From Steinernema hermaphroditum (taxonomy: Eukaryota > Nematoda > Chromadorea > Rhabditida > Steinernematidae): a stretch of 64,000 bases of DNA. The position numbers were made by a program, and so were the translations under genes. Shown piece after piece: positions 21,442 to 33,900 of the stretch. Position 1 is the stretch's first letter. The number at the start of each line of letters is the position of its first letter. The notes under the pieces are model-generated. The model ran no database searches. It saw nothing but the letters and a program-made list of their open reading frames with translations, and was not told where the DNA came from. The DNA is taken from positions 7,688,001 to 7,752,000 of the forward strand of contig CM059622.1 in NCBI GenBank assembly GCA_030435675.1, written 5' to 3'.

Positions 21442-24022
21442 TCAGGTGGCCTCATTGATGGGGGGCGGGAGGGGTGCTTCGTTCTCCTTGGCGTAGAGGG
21501 ACTCGCTCAGAAGCTTCTCGACCCTCGGCTCTTCGGCCTTGGGGGCCTTCTTGGCCTCCTTCTGGGCCTTCTTGGCTTCCTCCTTCTCCTTCTTCTGCTG
21601 CTCCCGGAACCGCTCGCGCTCCTCGTCCTCCTGTAAGACGTCTCTGTAGCCTAGGCGCTCCTGCATCACCCACTTCCGTCTTCGGCGGCGCCATGCAGCA
21701 GCAGTAGCAGCCGGTGAGCACGAAGAGGACGCCCCACTCGATCATCGAGATGATGCTCATGCCCAGCCAGAGACCGATGTTGCCGCCCGTGTCCGACACC
21801 AGCGGGATGATCTGAAGGAGAGGTCAGGGAACCCGGCGTGCACGCCTGCTCACTCCGTAGGCCGCCGACTCCGTCAGCATCTGATAGTTCATGCGTTCGT
21901 AGTAGACCTCGACGATGAGCGTGTTCTGTCGGTACCACTGGTGGCACCCCTCGGGCGTCGTGTACTTCGGCCGCCGCCGATCCGCGGGGTCGTTCTCGAT
22001 CTTCCGGAGACATTCCGGGGGCTGAACGGGGAGGTTAGGGGAGTCCGCCGGGGATCCTAGGGTCTCCGTGCCTGTGCCCTTGCGTCTTTAGTTAGGATCC
22101 ACAGAGCGATTCGATGCAGACGACCACTTGTCGCCGTAATAAACACTTTGGGTGTTTATTTCCAGGAACGGATGGGTTCGTCCCGGGACCCCGCTTTATG
22201 CGTGCACCGCAAAGCATCGAAGACGACCACGTCGGGCAATCGGGAAATTTTCTACTTTTCGGTGGCGCTCCTCGTCGCCACTTCCCGATGTGTCATCTAG
22301 GGACTCACTTTGTAGTTGTTCGCGGGCCACAGCGCCGTCGACATGGTGACTCCGTAGGTCATTTCCCTGAAAGAGGCTTCGTGAAAGTCCCCTACGAAAG
22401 CGTTGTGTTTATCCTTCCGGTGGCATTTCCCTCTTCTGAATTATTCAGACTACAAACAAGAGACTGCGACACGAAGACTAATTATCGGGATTAGAGCAAA
22501 AAGTGGCTGAGAAGAGAGTTCTGCCCATCCTCGAGGAGGAGATGACTCAGAGGACTCACAGGCAGGGCTCGGAGCACTTGCAGTCTTTCGTGGGGTCAGC
22601 CACTTTGCCGTCGGCGCCGTCGCCGTTCAGGATCTCCCAAATGCAGGCCACTAAACGAGAGTGTCAATCTTCGGCCTCGGGCCGGGACCCACTCGACTGC
22701 TTCGGGTCCTTTGTGTTGGCGCAGCTGACGGCCGTGTCCTCCGGCTTCCAGTAGGAGGGATCGTAGCACCCGCAGTCCCGGATGATCTTCTCCTGGATGC
22801 AGCTCCGGAGACACGTCTCCACATTGTAGGTGGGGTAGAAGATGCGGCCCTGGCCGCCTTCCTCCTGGGTGCAGGGGCCGTAGGGCTTCGGGAGCCGGCT
22901 GGAGTCGGAGTAGCGGATGCCGATGGAGGCGGCCTCGCCCGGCGCGGCGAAGTAGCCGTTGGTGTTGGGGAAGGGTACCTCGGCCTTGTCGTGCAGGGTG
23001 ACCACGATGCCCGAGGCCTCGGACCAGGGCAGGTAGAGATCCTGGTCCGCCTTGAACACCATTCGGAGGCCGTAGAAGGGCCCCGCCCGCGACGACTTCT
23101 GCTTCCCGTCGGCGTTGAAGGTGTAGCAAACGCCGTAGTTGGGGTCGTGGAACTCGGCGAAGAACCTGAAACCGCCGGAGGCTCAGAGGCACAGAGAAGA
23201 CAGGCTACGAGGCGTTGCATGCGTCCGTGTTGTAGGCGCAGTTGAGGACGAGGTCCTCGTAGCGGTAGACGAGGTCGCTCGACGCCGCCGGCGCTCCCCT
23301 CGTGTCGTTCCGCTCCGACTCCTGAAACGGATGTCTTCTGGAGGAAACGTCGCCACTGACCGTGCGGTGGACGCGGAAGATCTCCTCGCTGAGGAGCGCC
23401 GACCACTTGCTCGCTTTCGCCGTCTTCTCGGCGCCGTCGAGGCCATACAGCTGTGGGTGACCTTCCTCGTACTCGCTGATGAGAAGCTCCAGCCTCGTCG
23501 AGTTCCCCTTGGGGCGTTTCCACGGGTTCAGGTGGCAGAGGGTCACCGAGGGGAAGGTCCGTTCTCCGAATTCCAACTGCAAGAAGCTCTGTTTACGAGC
23601 TGTTCTCTGCGTATCCCGTGGAGTCCGAAAGGGCGGAAAGGAAAAGCTTTTAGCAGGCCGTCTTCCACTGTTTACTCCTGCATTAGAGGCTATTTCAGGC
23701 CTTTACAAAACTCTCAGATACAGCGACTTCTTCTGGAAGCCTCCCAGCGTCACGCCACTCTCGGCGAAATCGCGGAGCGCCACGCAAGATCGCCGCCCCA
23801 TTCGCCCACCTTCGTGTCGACGTTCACTTTGTAGTCGAAGTACTTGACGAGGAGGGAGTGCATCTGGAAGAGGAACATCCCCAGGCAGAAGACCACGATG
23901 GCGCCCCAGAAGAGGCGCAACCAGAGGACCGAAGCGAGCCCGATGTGGGGCACCCCGTGGGTCGACGTCCACTGCGAGAAGTCGCGAAGGACGTGGCCGT
24001 AGCCCCGCAGCTTCGGACCCAT
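21442..24022 (-). CDS. DEG/ENaC family sodium channel subunit
   Basis: Predicted 552-residue amiloride-sensitive-type cation channel subunit. Nine exons: 24022-23810, 23576-23361, 23321-23209, 23165-22693, 22650-22560, 22366-22309, 22021-21854, 21811-21674 and 21630-21442; all phases close. The short N-terminus has the gating HG motif (TSTHGVPHIG) before helix 1 (LFWGAIVVFCLGMFLFQ). The ectodomain shows FPSVTLCHLNPW, YGVCYTFN and the cysteine-rich block ETCLRSCIQEKIIRDCGCYDP followed by CKCSEPC. Helix 2 carries GGNIGLWLGMSIISMIEW with the G-x-S selectivity filter. The cytosolic tail is a Lys/Glu-rich probable coiled coil. Together these match acid-sensing and degenerin-type channels of nematodes; I cannot tell which orthologue. 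Starts further upstream in frame (up to 24187) are possible but less likely. Confidence 0.93.
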
Positions 24023-24783
24023 CGCCGTTGTCGAATGGAGGCTCCGGGACTCCGGCGCCGCGTGGCAACGCACCATTAGGGATTCCGAAGACAAAAGGCG
24101 CCGAAACTCTGTGGATCGAAGGAACAAAAGGAAAGGGACGGGCCTGAAGTCGCCTCGAAGCGATGCCCCGTGGTTAGGGGGCCCCATCCGAAGCTATCTG
24201 ATCCCTCTGGGCGCGTGCGCCCCTAATCGTTGAGCGCCAAACACGTTCTACCTAATTTCCCCATAATACTCCAAAAATAGAACGCCAATTACGTTTTTGG
24301 GCGTCCTCAGTGGCGTGAAAAGACTCTAGTAGTGCACTCCTAGGCCGTGCACGGGCTACAATACCCGTGACACCAGCGGCTTTTCTCCGGATTACGACTC
24401 CAAGAAGGATCAGACGAGTTCCGACTTCGAACAAAAAGCGAAAATACGAAATTTTGTGGGAAAACGCTTCTTTTCCTTCTCGGAAACGTTCCTCCTTGGG
24501 ATGGCCCCGTTTTCTGATCAGGCCTGCGCCTCTTCGGGCATCCTCTCCCCCGACGACCTCCTCGAGCCGGATAAACAAGATCTCCGAAGGCACCTGCCCT
24601 CCCCTCGGCACCGTCTTCTGTCTTCTTAATTAGCCTCTCTCGCGCAGACCTGCTCCTTCGGGGTGGCCGATGGGCGGAGCTTCGGGCCCCGGCTTCGGGG
24701 CGGCGCCTCAGCGCCTTCCCCGGAGACTTCGCCGTTCGATCGCCCCGACGGTTCGCCAAGAAGCGTGCTCCGCTGCCGCTCCG
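24023..24783. other. Divergent intergenic region between the channel and insulin genes
   Basis: No gene supported. An upstream in-frame start for the insulin-like gene exists near 24670, but the preceding residues are not signal-like. Both promoters should lie here. Confidence 0.4.
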
Positions 24784-25853
24784 ATGACTCCGACTACCGT
24801 ACCGCTCGTCCTGCTGCTTGTCTTCTACTCCGTAGCCGTCCTCGCGACTCCGTCCCTCTCAGGTGCCCTCTCCGTCGCCGTCTCCCCACCTACTCCTTTT
24901 AGGCAACAAATTCGGTTCGCTGACGCTGTGTCCGGCCGGCGGCCGTTCCTTCGCTATGGCCTGGAGCCTCGCCTGCGAGATGAAGCGGAGGAAACGTTCC
25001 AGCGGGTTCGGTGAGCCCCGTAGTCCTCACCTATCGTACCCAAAGCCCTTCGGTTATCTCCAATGCCGCGGTCACACACCTTTCTAATTAGCTCTCCGAA
25101 TTGTTTGTCGCACTCGGGGCCTATTTCAGGCCTGCATGCGAAAGGCGACAAATTCGTAGTTATTTACCTCCCAGAGACTTTCCCACAGGTGTCCGTCGGC
25201 GCTCTTTGTCCAGTGGAGTCCATGAGAAAGGCGCTTCGGGGCGTTACCACTTCGTCGACATCATACACCATCTACGTGCCTGTACTCCCTTGCCCTACAT
25301 CCCCTCCAGAGGCGGGCAATTACCGCCTTGCATGTGACACCCCCGAGTGTCGACTTTCCTCCTCTCCTCATTAATCGCCGTCGATCCGTGGCGGCGCCCC
25401 TCGTCTTCCCTCCCAACGTTGCGATCCGAATCTAATGACATCGTTTCCGATTAGGTCTGCAGAACGACGAAATGACGACGCGAATTAGTCTCGACGGATT
25501 GATGTCCGGATCTGCAAATGGGGACACAGACGAAAGTCCACGCAGGTGCTCCGAAGAGTGCGCGTGATTCAACCTGCGTAGATGACTCTAAGTGCGGCTC
25601 CAAACCCTGATAAGTACACGGCTAAAGGTTTATTTGAGCGATAAGTTTGTATAGTGAGTTTTACATCGAGGGGGAGTGAGGTACAGGGGAGGAGGGAAGG
25701 CAGATAAAAGGTACTGACTAAGTGATTGCAGAACGACGATCGAAGATGCGGCCGGCGACTATCAAGGAGATGCAGAAGATCTGCTGCGTAGCTGGTTGCG
25801 AACTGAGAGATTTGATCAGCTACTGCGACCCGTTTGGCGGTTGGAGCAACTGA
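24784..25853 (+). CDS. Insulin/relaxin-like peptide precursor
   Basis: Predicted 102-residue secreted hormone precursor. Exons are 24784-24862, 24903-25010 and 25732-25853, joined in phase 1 both times. The signal peptide (MTPTTVPLVLLLVFYSVAVLA) leads to a B-chain segment with two cysteines (LTLCPAGGRSFAMAWSLAC). A basic stretch KRRKR and a further RR nearby could release a very short connecting peptide. The A-chain has the exact insulin spacing CC-x3-C-x8-C (ICCVAGCELRDLISYC), preceded by a basic helix as in relaxins. Six cysteines would give the three canonical disulfides. The B-chain gap between cysteines is 14 residues instead of the usual 11, and the CG of insulin is CP here. Likely a ligand for the DAF-2-type receptor; that is inference from the family. 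Confidence 0.88.
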
Positions 25854-26121
25854 AACGGAATCCGGTCATTAGATAGCCGCGATCTCTTCAAGATATTCAA
25901 TGCCATTCTCTATTCGTGTTTTGTCTGTGTTCCCTGGCGATCTATAAAGTTGATTTAGTGTGTGCCACTCACCGTACGGGGAGGAAGGACGAGAATGGGA
26001 TTTTCACAGATGAAGGTTGCTGTTCTCGCATGGATTCATCAATTCCTGGGTGTTCTCGAGTTTCCACTGAAAATGCTCGATGAGGTTGGGGGACCTTTAG
26101 AAGTCAAAGAATTCCTGGCAT

Positions 26122-28407
26122 TTACAGAGACAGCCTACGACTCGAAACGTGCATAACATTATCAAAATTTTCGCAGAAGTGATCGTAGAAGTCATCGTTC
26201 GACTTGAAGCTGAGAGTGAACTGTGAGCCTACGTTTATCATCGCGTGGTTCGCCTGCGCAGCAGCACTCCTCCTCTGCTCCGCGATCTCAGCCGACATTG
26301 CTTCCATGTTGCGGTTTGTCTCTTCGGCATCTGCAGTGGCGCCGTAGTGCAGGTACATGCCTAAATCGGATCATCACAGAGCCCGGGGGTGGCCCTCACT
26401 TTTGATTTGCGTGTTTATCCAGATCATGAGTGAGTGGTCTGAGCTCTTCTCCGTCCACTCGTGGGCGTTCCGCACGTAGTCCTTATCGCGGCACTCAAAC
26501 AGTTGTGACGAGAGAAGCATGGCCAGCGCCTGCACGCGTGGGAGGTCCTCGTCACGCGCGATCGTCATGCAATCCGTTAGGCTCGCCCTGAAAGGACAAG
26601 AAGGTGCAGGGCGAAGCAGAACTACAAAACCTACTTGCAGTCCTGCTGCCTGGAATGGAGGTACCCATAGAGAGCGTGGATGAAGTGGGCGGCGGCTCTA
26701 AGAGTCGTAGCCGGGGACGAAAGCTTGCTCGGGTTGATACGGTCAAATAGGCCGTTGAAATCGTCTTCGCGGCCATCAAGAAGGTGTGCCAACGCCAGAG
26801 ACAGATTGTTGAAGGTGTACATCTCCTGGTCGTTGGTTAGCTGAATCCATCAGTCGCTAATTGTTAATTCGTGGGGAATACCTTGAGGGCAGCCTCGTAC
26901 TGCATGATAGCGTGATTCGGAGATCGCATGAAGCTTGCATAAAGACCCTAAAGACGCAAATTAGAGCGCAAAACCAACGAGGAACAGGATCATCTACCAG
27001 AAGCGTATGGAATTGGGAGCCAAAGGCCAGTGCCACACTCCTGCTTCCCCGGATCTTCTCGACCATCTTTGCGAGCTGAGATTACAAAAAGAGTGAGGGA
27101 GGAGAAAAAGTTGGACTTACATAGACCAAGCTTTCAGTTGGTTTTCCGACCACCATCGTCGTTTGCGCCATACTCTCACAGAGGATCATCTCGAAGTTCG
27201 TGAGGGTCTCTTCACACCTCCTCCCGGCCAAGGAAGAGGACTGCCTGATCATCTTCCGCATGTCGTCGATGTGCTTCGTGGCGATCTTGCTGTACTTCAG
27301 AGCCCGGTCGAACGTCGCCAGCTGCATGCTAGAGAGAACGGTGATGATGTAGGTGAGCGCAGTGAGCGCTTCAGAGCCCATCCAATGAAAATGAGGTTGT
27401 TGAGCTGTCACGGGCGCAGCCGACGTTTCCTGAACGGTGACCTGGAGCTGGCGGAGACACTTCTTCGAGTTCTTGACCATTCCGCTGGCGAGGAAGTAGC
27501 ACAGCTGGATCGAGTAGCAGAAGGACTTGATGTTGACGATGGCGAGTTGCTCTTGTGGAGGGATTTTCGGGATTAGCTCGGCGAGCTTCTTGACGCAGTC
27601 AGCGAGCTCCTCCATCTGGTTCGTCTCCACAGAAAGAAGCTATAAAAGATGAGCTGGAATGGAAAGAGGAAAAGAATAACCATGGCTCGGGATAGCCTGA
27701 AGTAGCACTCCATGATGCAATTCCCGGACTGAGAAAAGGTTCGGATGCCCTCCTCCAGAATTTGCCGGGAAGGATCGTACTCGCCCGTTCGAGAGTAAAC
27801 TTCCTGAACACACAAGTTCGCCAGATTGAAAACCGGTAATACATACAGCGAATAAGAAGAGAATTTTGGCGTACAGGAAGGGGTACTTCTTGGAAGCTTC
27901 GAGCTCCATTCTCAGAAACGCCTTAATCGAGTCGTAGAGCTCCATGTCGATGTAGATCTCAGCGATAAGACAGATAACCTTGATTCTCGACTCTTCAAAT
28001 GGCGTCCCGAGGTCCTTTATGCAGTTGTACTAAAACGGAAATGGATAATTGGAACACAAACGCGCCACTCACCGCCTGTTCGAGGTGATACTTCGCAGAG
28101 ATGTGCGACTTCGTGTAGAACTTGAGCAGCTTGCCGAGCTCGTAGTGGCAGTGAGCCGTTAGGTGCCTTGAGAGGTTCGTCTTCAGGGCGGCCTGTAAGG
28201 CAACAGCTAAGCCGAAGGGGGAATAGTACTCACCATGGCACATTTGATAGCGAGCTTGTACTTCGGCTGGGGGGCTGTCCTGAAGTGCTCCGCCATGGCG
28301 AGGAGCCGAAGCCCGGCCGCGTCGATTTCCGTCGTAGGCGGAGCGGCGACACCGTTAGAAGTGGGGTGCGGCGAGGTGTCGTCCACGTCGGAGCCGGCGT
28401 CGGTCAT
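26122..28407 (-). CDS. mau-2: MAU2/SCC4 cohesin-loading factor
   Basis: Predicted 631-residue TPR-like helical protein, the partner of SCC2/NIPBL that loads cohesin onto chromatin; in worms it also affects axon guidance. Ten exons: 28407-28234, 28192-28073, 28029-27847, 27803-27681, 27639-27121, 27075-26998, 26947-26882, 26840-26635, 26587-26400 and 26360-26122. The sum is 1896 nt and all phases agree. The N-terminus LLAMAEHFRTAPQPKYKLAIKC is the hallmark of MAU2, followed by helical repeats such as AHCHYELGKLLKFYTK, QILEEGIRTFSQSGN and NAHEWTEKSSDHSLMIWINTQ. Length is close to human and worm MAU2. The ATG at 28407 is preceded three bases upstream by a TTCAG acceptor (28411), suggesting trans-splicing. 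Confidence 0.93.
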
Positions 28408-30977
28408 CGCCTGAAGAACGAAGAATTCACAAAAGGGCCACAAGGTCGGCGCGTCGCGAAATCGGGCATTCGATTTCCCGCCACGCGGGCACTGAAAACG
28501 TCATGTGTGGTCGGCTGTGCAGGGAGGACCATCACAGTGGCGAGTTTGGGAGGGCGAGAGAAAGGTTTTTTGGGTGGTGACTCAGCTGTGGACAAGAAGG
28601 TTTCTGCTGTGGGAGACTGAATCGAGTCGATCGAGGCGAAGAGCTTCGTGGCGACACATAGATGGAGCCGCGAACGTTCTCCGTTATTCGGTTTGGGGAC
28701 AAAAATTGGTGAACGCGGAAGATGTTTCTCGGCCGCTTAGTCGCAATTAGAAAAAGGACGCAATTCCCAGCAGAAAATGTGTGTCTTTCCCACCGTCGGT
28801 GTGAGCGGCATCTACCGTAACCTTGGAGGCGAGCGAAACGATTAGCGCCTTCCGTCGGGCAGCCGAAAACAAACGATCGCCATTCCGCGGCTATTAATTC
28901 GGGATGTCGTCGTGTTCCAAAGGACGAGTTCGGATTCATTTGTCATCCTCGGGAGCGCTTAGAGGAGCGTAGAGGAGCTCCTCTGGTGAGTCCCCGGAGG
29001 GTTTTCTGCGAACTTCGTGGCACTCCGAGCAAACAATCCGTAATTGGGTCCGGGCGCACAATAACGCGTCGTCCTCCGCTCCCCGTTTCCCCTTTTAATT
29101 GGCCACAGATCCCCTCCCGGCTCCTCGACCATCTGCGGGCGCCATCCGCATGATTGGATTAACGCGTCGAGCACGGTCCGCGCCCCTTCTTCTCGACTTT
29201 AATTTCGCTGACAGGATTCAGTTTTGTTTCCGCTCGCCTCGGTCGAGGTTTTCCCATATTAATCTTCCAGAAGAAGCGTTCCCGAGAATCCGAACGGCGT
29301 GGGAACGGCGCCTTCCGGACCATTTAATACCCACGAATCCCGCTTTGGATTTCCATTTCGGGGCGGCGAAGTGCCGTCGCTCCGATTTCGCGCAGAAATT
29401 CGGTGCTAATTGGCCCTTTTGGCCGTCAACGTTGTTTGTGTTTGTGCCACTTGTTGCGAAGGGTGCAGGATCGGCCTCAGTGGACGTCCCTCCCAGAAGC
29501 AGAAGCACAATTTGGAGCGTTCTTTGAAGTGCTTTTGCGGCGTTCTGGTAATGGGTTCGACTACATTTTCCCCATTGTACTCGCGGGGTTCCCTTCCACT
29601 CCCTCGAGACGGGTGGGCCCTTTATCTGCGCTTCCATCGCATGCTACCTTCGAGATTCGCCAGATCCTTATCGGGGTGCCAAATCCCTTTCGCAACGCCG
29701 GAGTTCACGGAGGACGGCATGGGCGCACTCCTCCGAATTCCATAATGCATAGAGCGGAGATGGATGCGCACCGCGATGGGTGATTTGTTTATTCCTCTCT
29801 GCGCAAATAAATCACGGACAGAGTTCTTCTGCATAACGCGCATCCTTTCAGCTCATTACTCAGTCAGTCGCCATTAGCGTTGTCCCCTGTCGGGCAGAGG
29901 ACTACTGTAGGAACGCCGCCGCCTATAGTCCTCGAGGGGGCGGTCAGTGGCTGTTCTCGGGCAATAAAACAAATCCTCCAGGCGATTCCGCTCCATCATC
30001 CGACGCTGTCAGCAGCTGTTAAGTCGTCCTCTCAACTTTCGACGTAAAAAGCGTCGTTCGCCACTCGGCGCCTTCTTGTCGCCGACAGTCTCTTTTGTTA
30101 TTATTTATTTTTCGCGCGCCTCGGGATCGAGTTTCCTGCAGAGTTCTCTCGTGTTCACAGAAAGTGCAACTTCTTTCCTCCTCGAAATGGGCCCTAATCA
30201 GTCTTCCCAGACCGTCTAGATGTCTGCAGACCGTCTGCCAGGGGCAGGGTTGCTCGGGTGGTTCCTTCGCGCGGACCCTCGCGCGAACGAATGCAATTGA
30301 CACCGCCGAATCGGCTTAATAATTTGTCCGAACGCGCGATTACTCTGCGTTTACACTTTCGTCTTCTTCGGCTGCGGTCTTACCTGCCGCCAACCCAAAC
30401 CCGCTGCCAGAGCTGCGAACCGGCCGGGCCCATTCACCTCGCGCCAACCCATCGGCGTTGTTTGCGGTCGGCGCCAAATCATCGCGCGCCTCGCTTTGTT
30501 TCCCCGAGGCGATTTGCTTTTCGCTTCGGAGACCGAGTCGGAGAACAAAGACGGCGCCGTCAACTCAGCTGATTAGCATATTTGGGAGCGGCTTGGCCAA
30601 GTGACCATCGCCGATTGATCGCCGGACCACGGGGCGGGGCACGGACCTCTCCGAGGCTCGGCGCAGTGCCGTCGACGTGTCCTCGCGGCACGCTCCTCTC
30701 CGCGATCTTCTGCTTCTTCCGATCCTTTCGATCTGGATGTCCCCTCCGGCGCTCCACTTGTTTATTAATTTCTCCGCGCACCGCAAAGTAAACTCATAAA
30801 TAAGAAACGAGTCGAGCGCTCGGCGACGTCGTTATCTGCGTCCTCCTTGAGGCTTCTTCCGATCAGGGCATCCTCCCCCATCCGCTTAATGAGATTTCCG
30901 CCATCGTTAATCTCCCTGTTTTCGCTTGCGCGCCCTTTCATTTCGCTTGAAAGGTGTTTTCGGCTGACACCTCCATG
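28408..30977. other. Divergent intergenic region between mau-2 and lin-10
   Basis: About 2.6 kb with no supported gene. A CTTCAG acceptor for mau-2 lies at its edge (28411-28416). Open frames on both strands look like by-products of GC-rich sequence. The promoters of mau-2 and lin-10 should be here. Confidence 0.4.
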
Positions 30978-30984
30978 CTTGCAG
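30978..30984 (+). promoter_or_regulatory. Probable trans-splice acceptor of lin-10
   Basis: GCTTGCAG-type acceptor ending ten bases before the lin-10 ATG at 30995. Confidence 0.5.
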
Positions 30985-30994
30985 AGCGCTGAAG

Positions 30995-33900
30995 ATGGCG
31001 ACGGAGGGCTCTCCGCAGGGTCCAGCGTCCCCCTCCGCCTCCTCAGGCGGCTTCCTCCCGAATTCCGGTAAGTCGAAGAGACGCGGTCGGTTCCCCTTTC
31101 CGGCGGCGTCGCTGTAGGGGCGGCGAAAAAAACGATGATCGATGGGAGGGGAACGAGCCGAGACCTTCATTGCAACTCGTAAAGATTCCCTCTTGGGCCA
31201 TAATTGCGAAATGTAAATTCACGAGAACTCGCTCCAGATCTTCTCGCCTCCGCGTTAGCGCAGATGCCCCAGGCGCCACCGTTCTTCGCCAATCCGTTTA
31301 TGGTTGCGAACTCGACCTTCGCGCCCCCGAACGGCGTCACTTCGCCTTCCGCCGCTAACGTCGCCTTCCCCCAGCCGAACGACGCCGAATTCCGCGCGAA
31401 TCCCTTCGCTGCCGGCGGCTACTTCCTCTCCCCCGGCCAGTACCAGGAGATGATGCAGCAATACATGATCAGCTGGATGGCCGCTGCTCAGCAGAACAAG
31501 GTGGGTTACTGTAGTCTACTCCTGTATTCCGCGGCACGTTTAACGACGTTAATTAAAGACGTCTTTCGCACGCATTTTTGAGTTGTGTGCCTCGGAGTCC
31601 CCGGGATGGGAGGAAATGAAGAGGGACAACGGAGATGGGGGAAGTTATCCGTCGACGACGACGCTTTAATGCGTTCCACGCACTCGAGCCTCGTCGACGA
31701 ACTCCGAATCTCGAGAGTTAATTAAGCCGGAATCGATCCAGGCGCCCCTTCTGGGGACCACCCAGGCCGACAGTCATTAGGGGCGCAACTGTCGTCTCCT
31801 GAGGCATCATAAAGAGACTGCCTCAGGTCGTCTGAGGAGGCGCCTGGCTAATCAATGGCGAATTCCCGGGGGAGGCTGAGTCATCTGCTTGGCCATGTTG
31901 GGAACGAATTCGCGTGGAAGGGCACTCATAGAACGCTCTTCAGATGAACGACTCTCCGATGCCGTTCCCCTTCGCACTACCGCCCTTCTTCGGCGCCTCT
32001 CCGACGCCCCCCTCGACGGCAGAGAAGGCGAAACCCTCCTCCCGCGACCCCGGCGCTCCTCCGACACTCCCACAGTCGTCGACGTCGTTGACGGGATCGC
32101 CGTCGTCGGGCATCCGCTCGTCGATCCAGTCCTCCTCCACGGCCTGCTCCTCGCCGTCGCTGTTCGCCTCCTCGAAGCCCTCCTCCTGCTCCCCCGACAT
32201 CGCCGCGCATGAGGAGGACGTCGAAGTAGCCGAAGCCGACGTCGCCGTCGACGACGAGCAGGAGCCGCAGCCGTCGCTCGAGGAGGCTTTCAAAGGTGGG
32301 TGCTTAGCCTCTCCGTAGACGCAAACAACTCGCGGCTCATCGCCTCATTAGGTAAACCACGTGTTTTCCTGTTTTGTCCACTCGCGATTAGTCACCATTG
32401 CCGCCGTCCGGCGGCAACACCCTCAATCGGTTAGGCCTCCTCTATCTCTCGATGTTATTTCTCCGCGTAGTCCGCTCGTCGGCTTCCACTCTATCGATCG
32501 ACGCACAAAGCAGTACCACAAAGCTCGGCACTGGCATTCCTCCCGAGCCGAAAACAGACTCTTCTTCCCGAATCCCCGATCGCGGCCACCTGAGCGGATC
32601 CGCCCGGCGGCGCCCCTGCAGATGCCTAATTGAATCTCGCGCCTTCTGCCGACGGCCTCTTATCGCCGCCGGCGGCGTCGACGCATCCTCTGTCAATCAA
32701 AAGTCGAATGTTTGCGTCTTCGGCGACGCAGACCCGAGGGCCGCCGCCGCCGTTTCTTCGCCTCATAAGCGCGCCCGATGGTAACGTTTAATTGGCTTCC
32801 ACAGGCGACGTCTTCGGCTATCGTTCGCGTAATGACCCCAAAAGGGCCGAGAGGGTGGTTCGCGTGCGCATGAATGGCCCCGCTGAATGCGTCTCCGCGC
32901 CTTCTGCCCGATATTATGCAAATGTCGTGTTTCACGGCCGAATAGCGCACACTTAACTCCCTCCTCTCGAGCGGAGTTGAGCCGCCGGGCTTTGTTTATG
33001 CCTGCGTGTCCTAATTACGGAGATGAGCGAATTGGACAGATGAGCACGCCGAACGGACGATCGGAGCCGCTTCCCGAAAACAAGCGTGTCCCGAAGTCGG
33101 AGGACTCTCCCGGAGGAATCGCGGAAGGGGATATGTTTGAGCGTCTCTCGACTCCGGGGGCGATTCGTCTTGTTTTCGTCGAATCCGGCGCGCCGAGAGG
33201 TTCCCGTCAGCCGAGTGCATTCATAATGATATTAAATCGACGCCGCGCGCTGCTTCCTCCTATTTATTTCCATCGAAAACGGCGTCTTCAGCTCTTAATT
33301 GTGCCTGCCAACCCTCTCCCGCTCTTCTGGAAGGAGGAGCGCTCCGGAGGCGGCGATCGGAGGCAAACAAAAACCGAATCGCCGCGTGACCTCTGCGGCT
33401 CCGATAAATTACGGTGACCCTCGTGTCGGCGGCGCGCACTCCTAACGCAATCAGCCTCCGGCGCTCCGCCGATTCCTGCGGCGGCCTTGAACTGTCATCA
33501 ACGCGCGGAGAGCGCCCTCCGCGACAGTTTCCGGGCCATCTGCCCCTGCGTCTTCTGTGGCCTCTGGAGACCTACTGCTTTCAGGGATTTCTCTGAAGGA
33601 AGAAATGTCGTCGGTTGCGGAAGAGAACGCGAAAGAAGGTGACGCCGGCGACGATTCCGCGGCGTGGGACGCCGTCGAGGAGACGCCGTCGACGTCGGCC
33701 CTCCCGGAGGCTGAGGCCAAGAAGTCGAACCTCTCGGAGGCGGCGACGGCGCCGTCGACGTCGACGTCGTCCTCGGCCTCTGACTGCCGGACCTCGGTGC
33801 TCATCAAGAAGCAGATGTCGGAGATGGACAAGGAGATCAGCCGGCGTATGCAGAACAAGCACATCAAGCAGGTAGGAAGCGATGTCCGCGTCCCTTGGGG

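Noticed and set aside
21452..21673. Gly/Arg-rich C-terminal tail reading for the DEG/ENaC protein, or a frameshift at the tail
   Set aside because: A 43-nt intron (21631-21673) ending TTACAG restores the Lys/Glu-rich frame in phase 0, so no frameshift is needed.
22651..23523. Long minus-strand frames of 198-290 codons overlapping the DEG/ENaC gene
   Set aside because: They are shadow frames of the channel exons, which have clear motifs in another frame.
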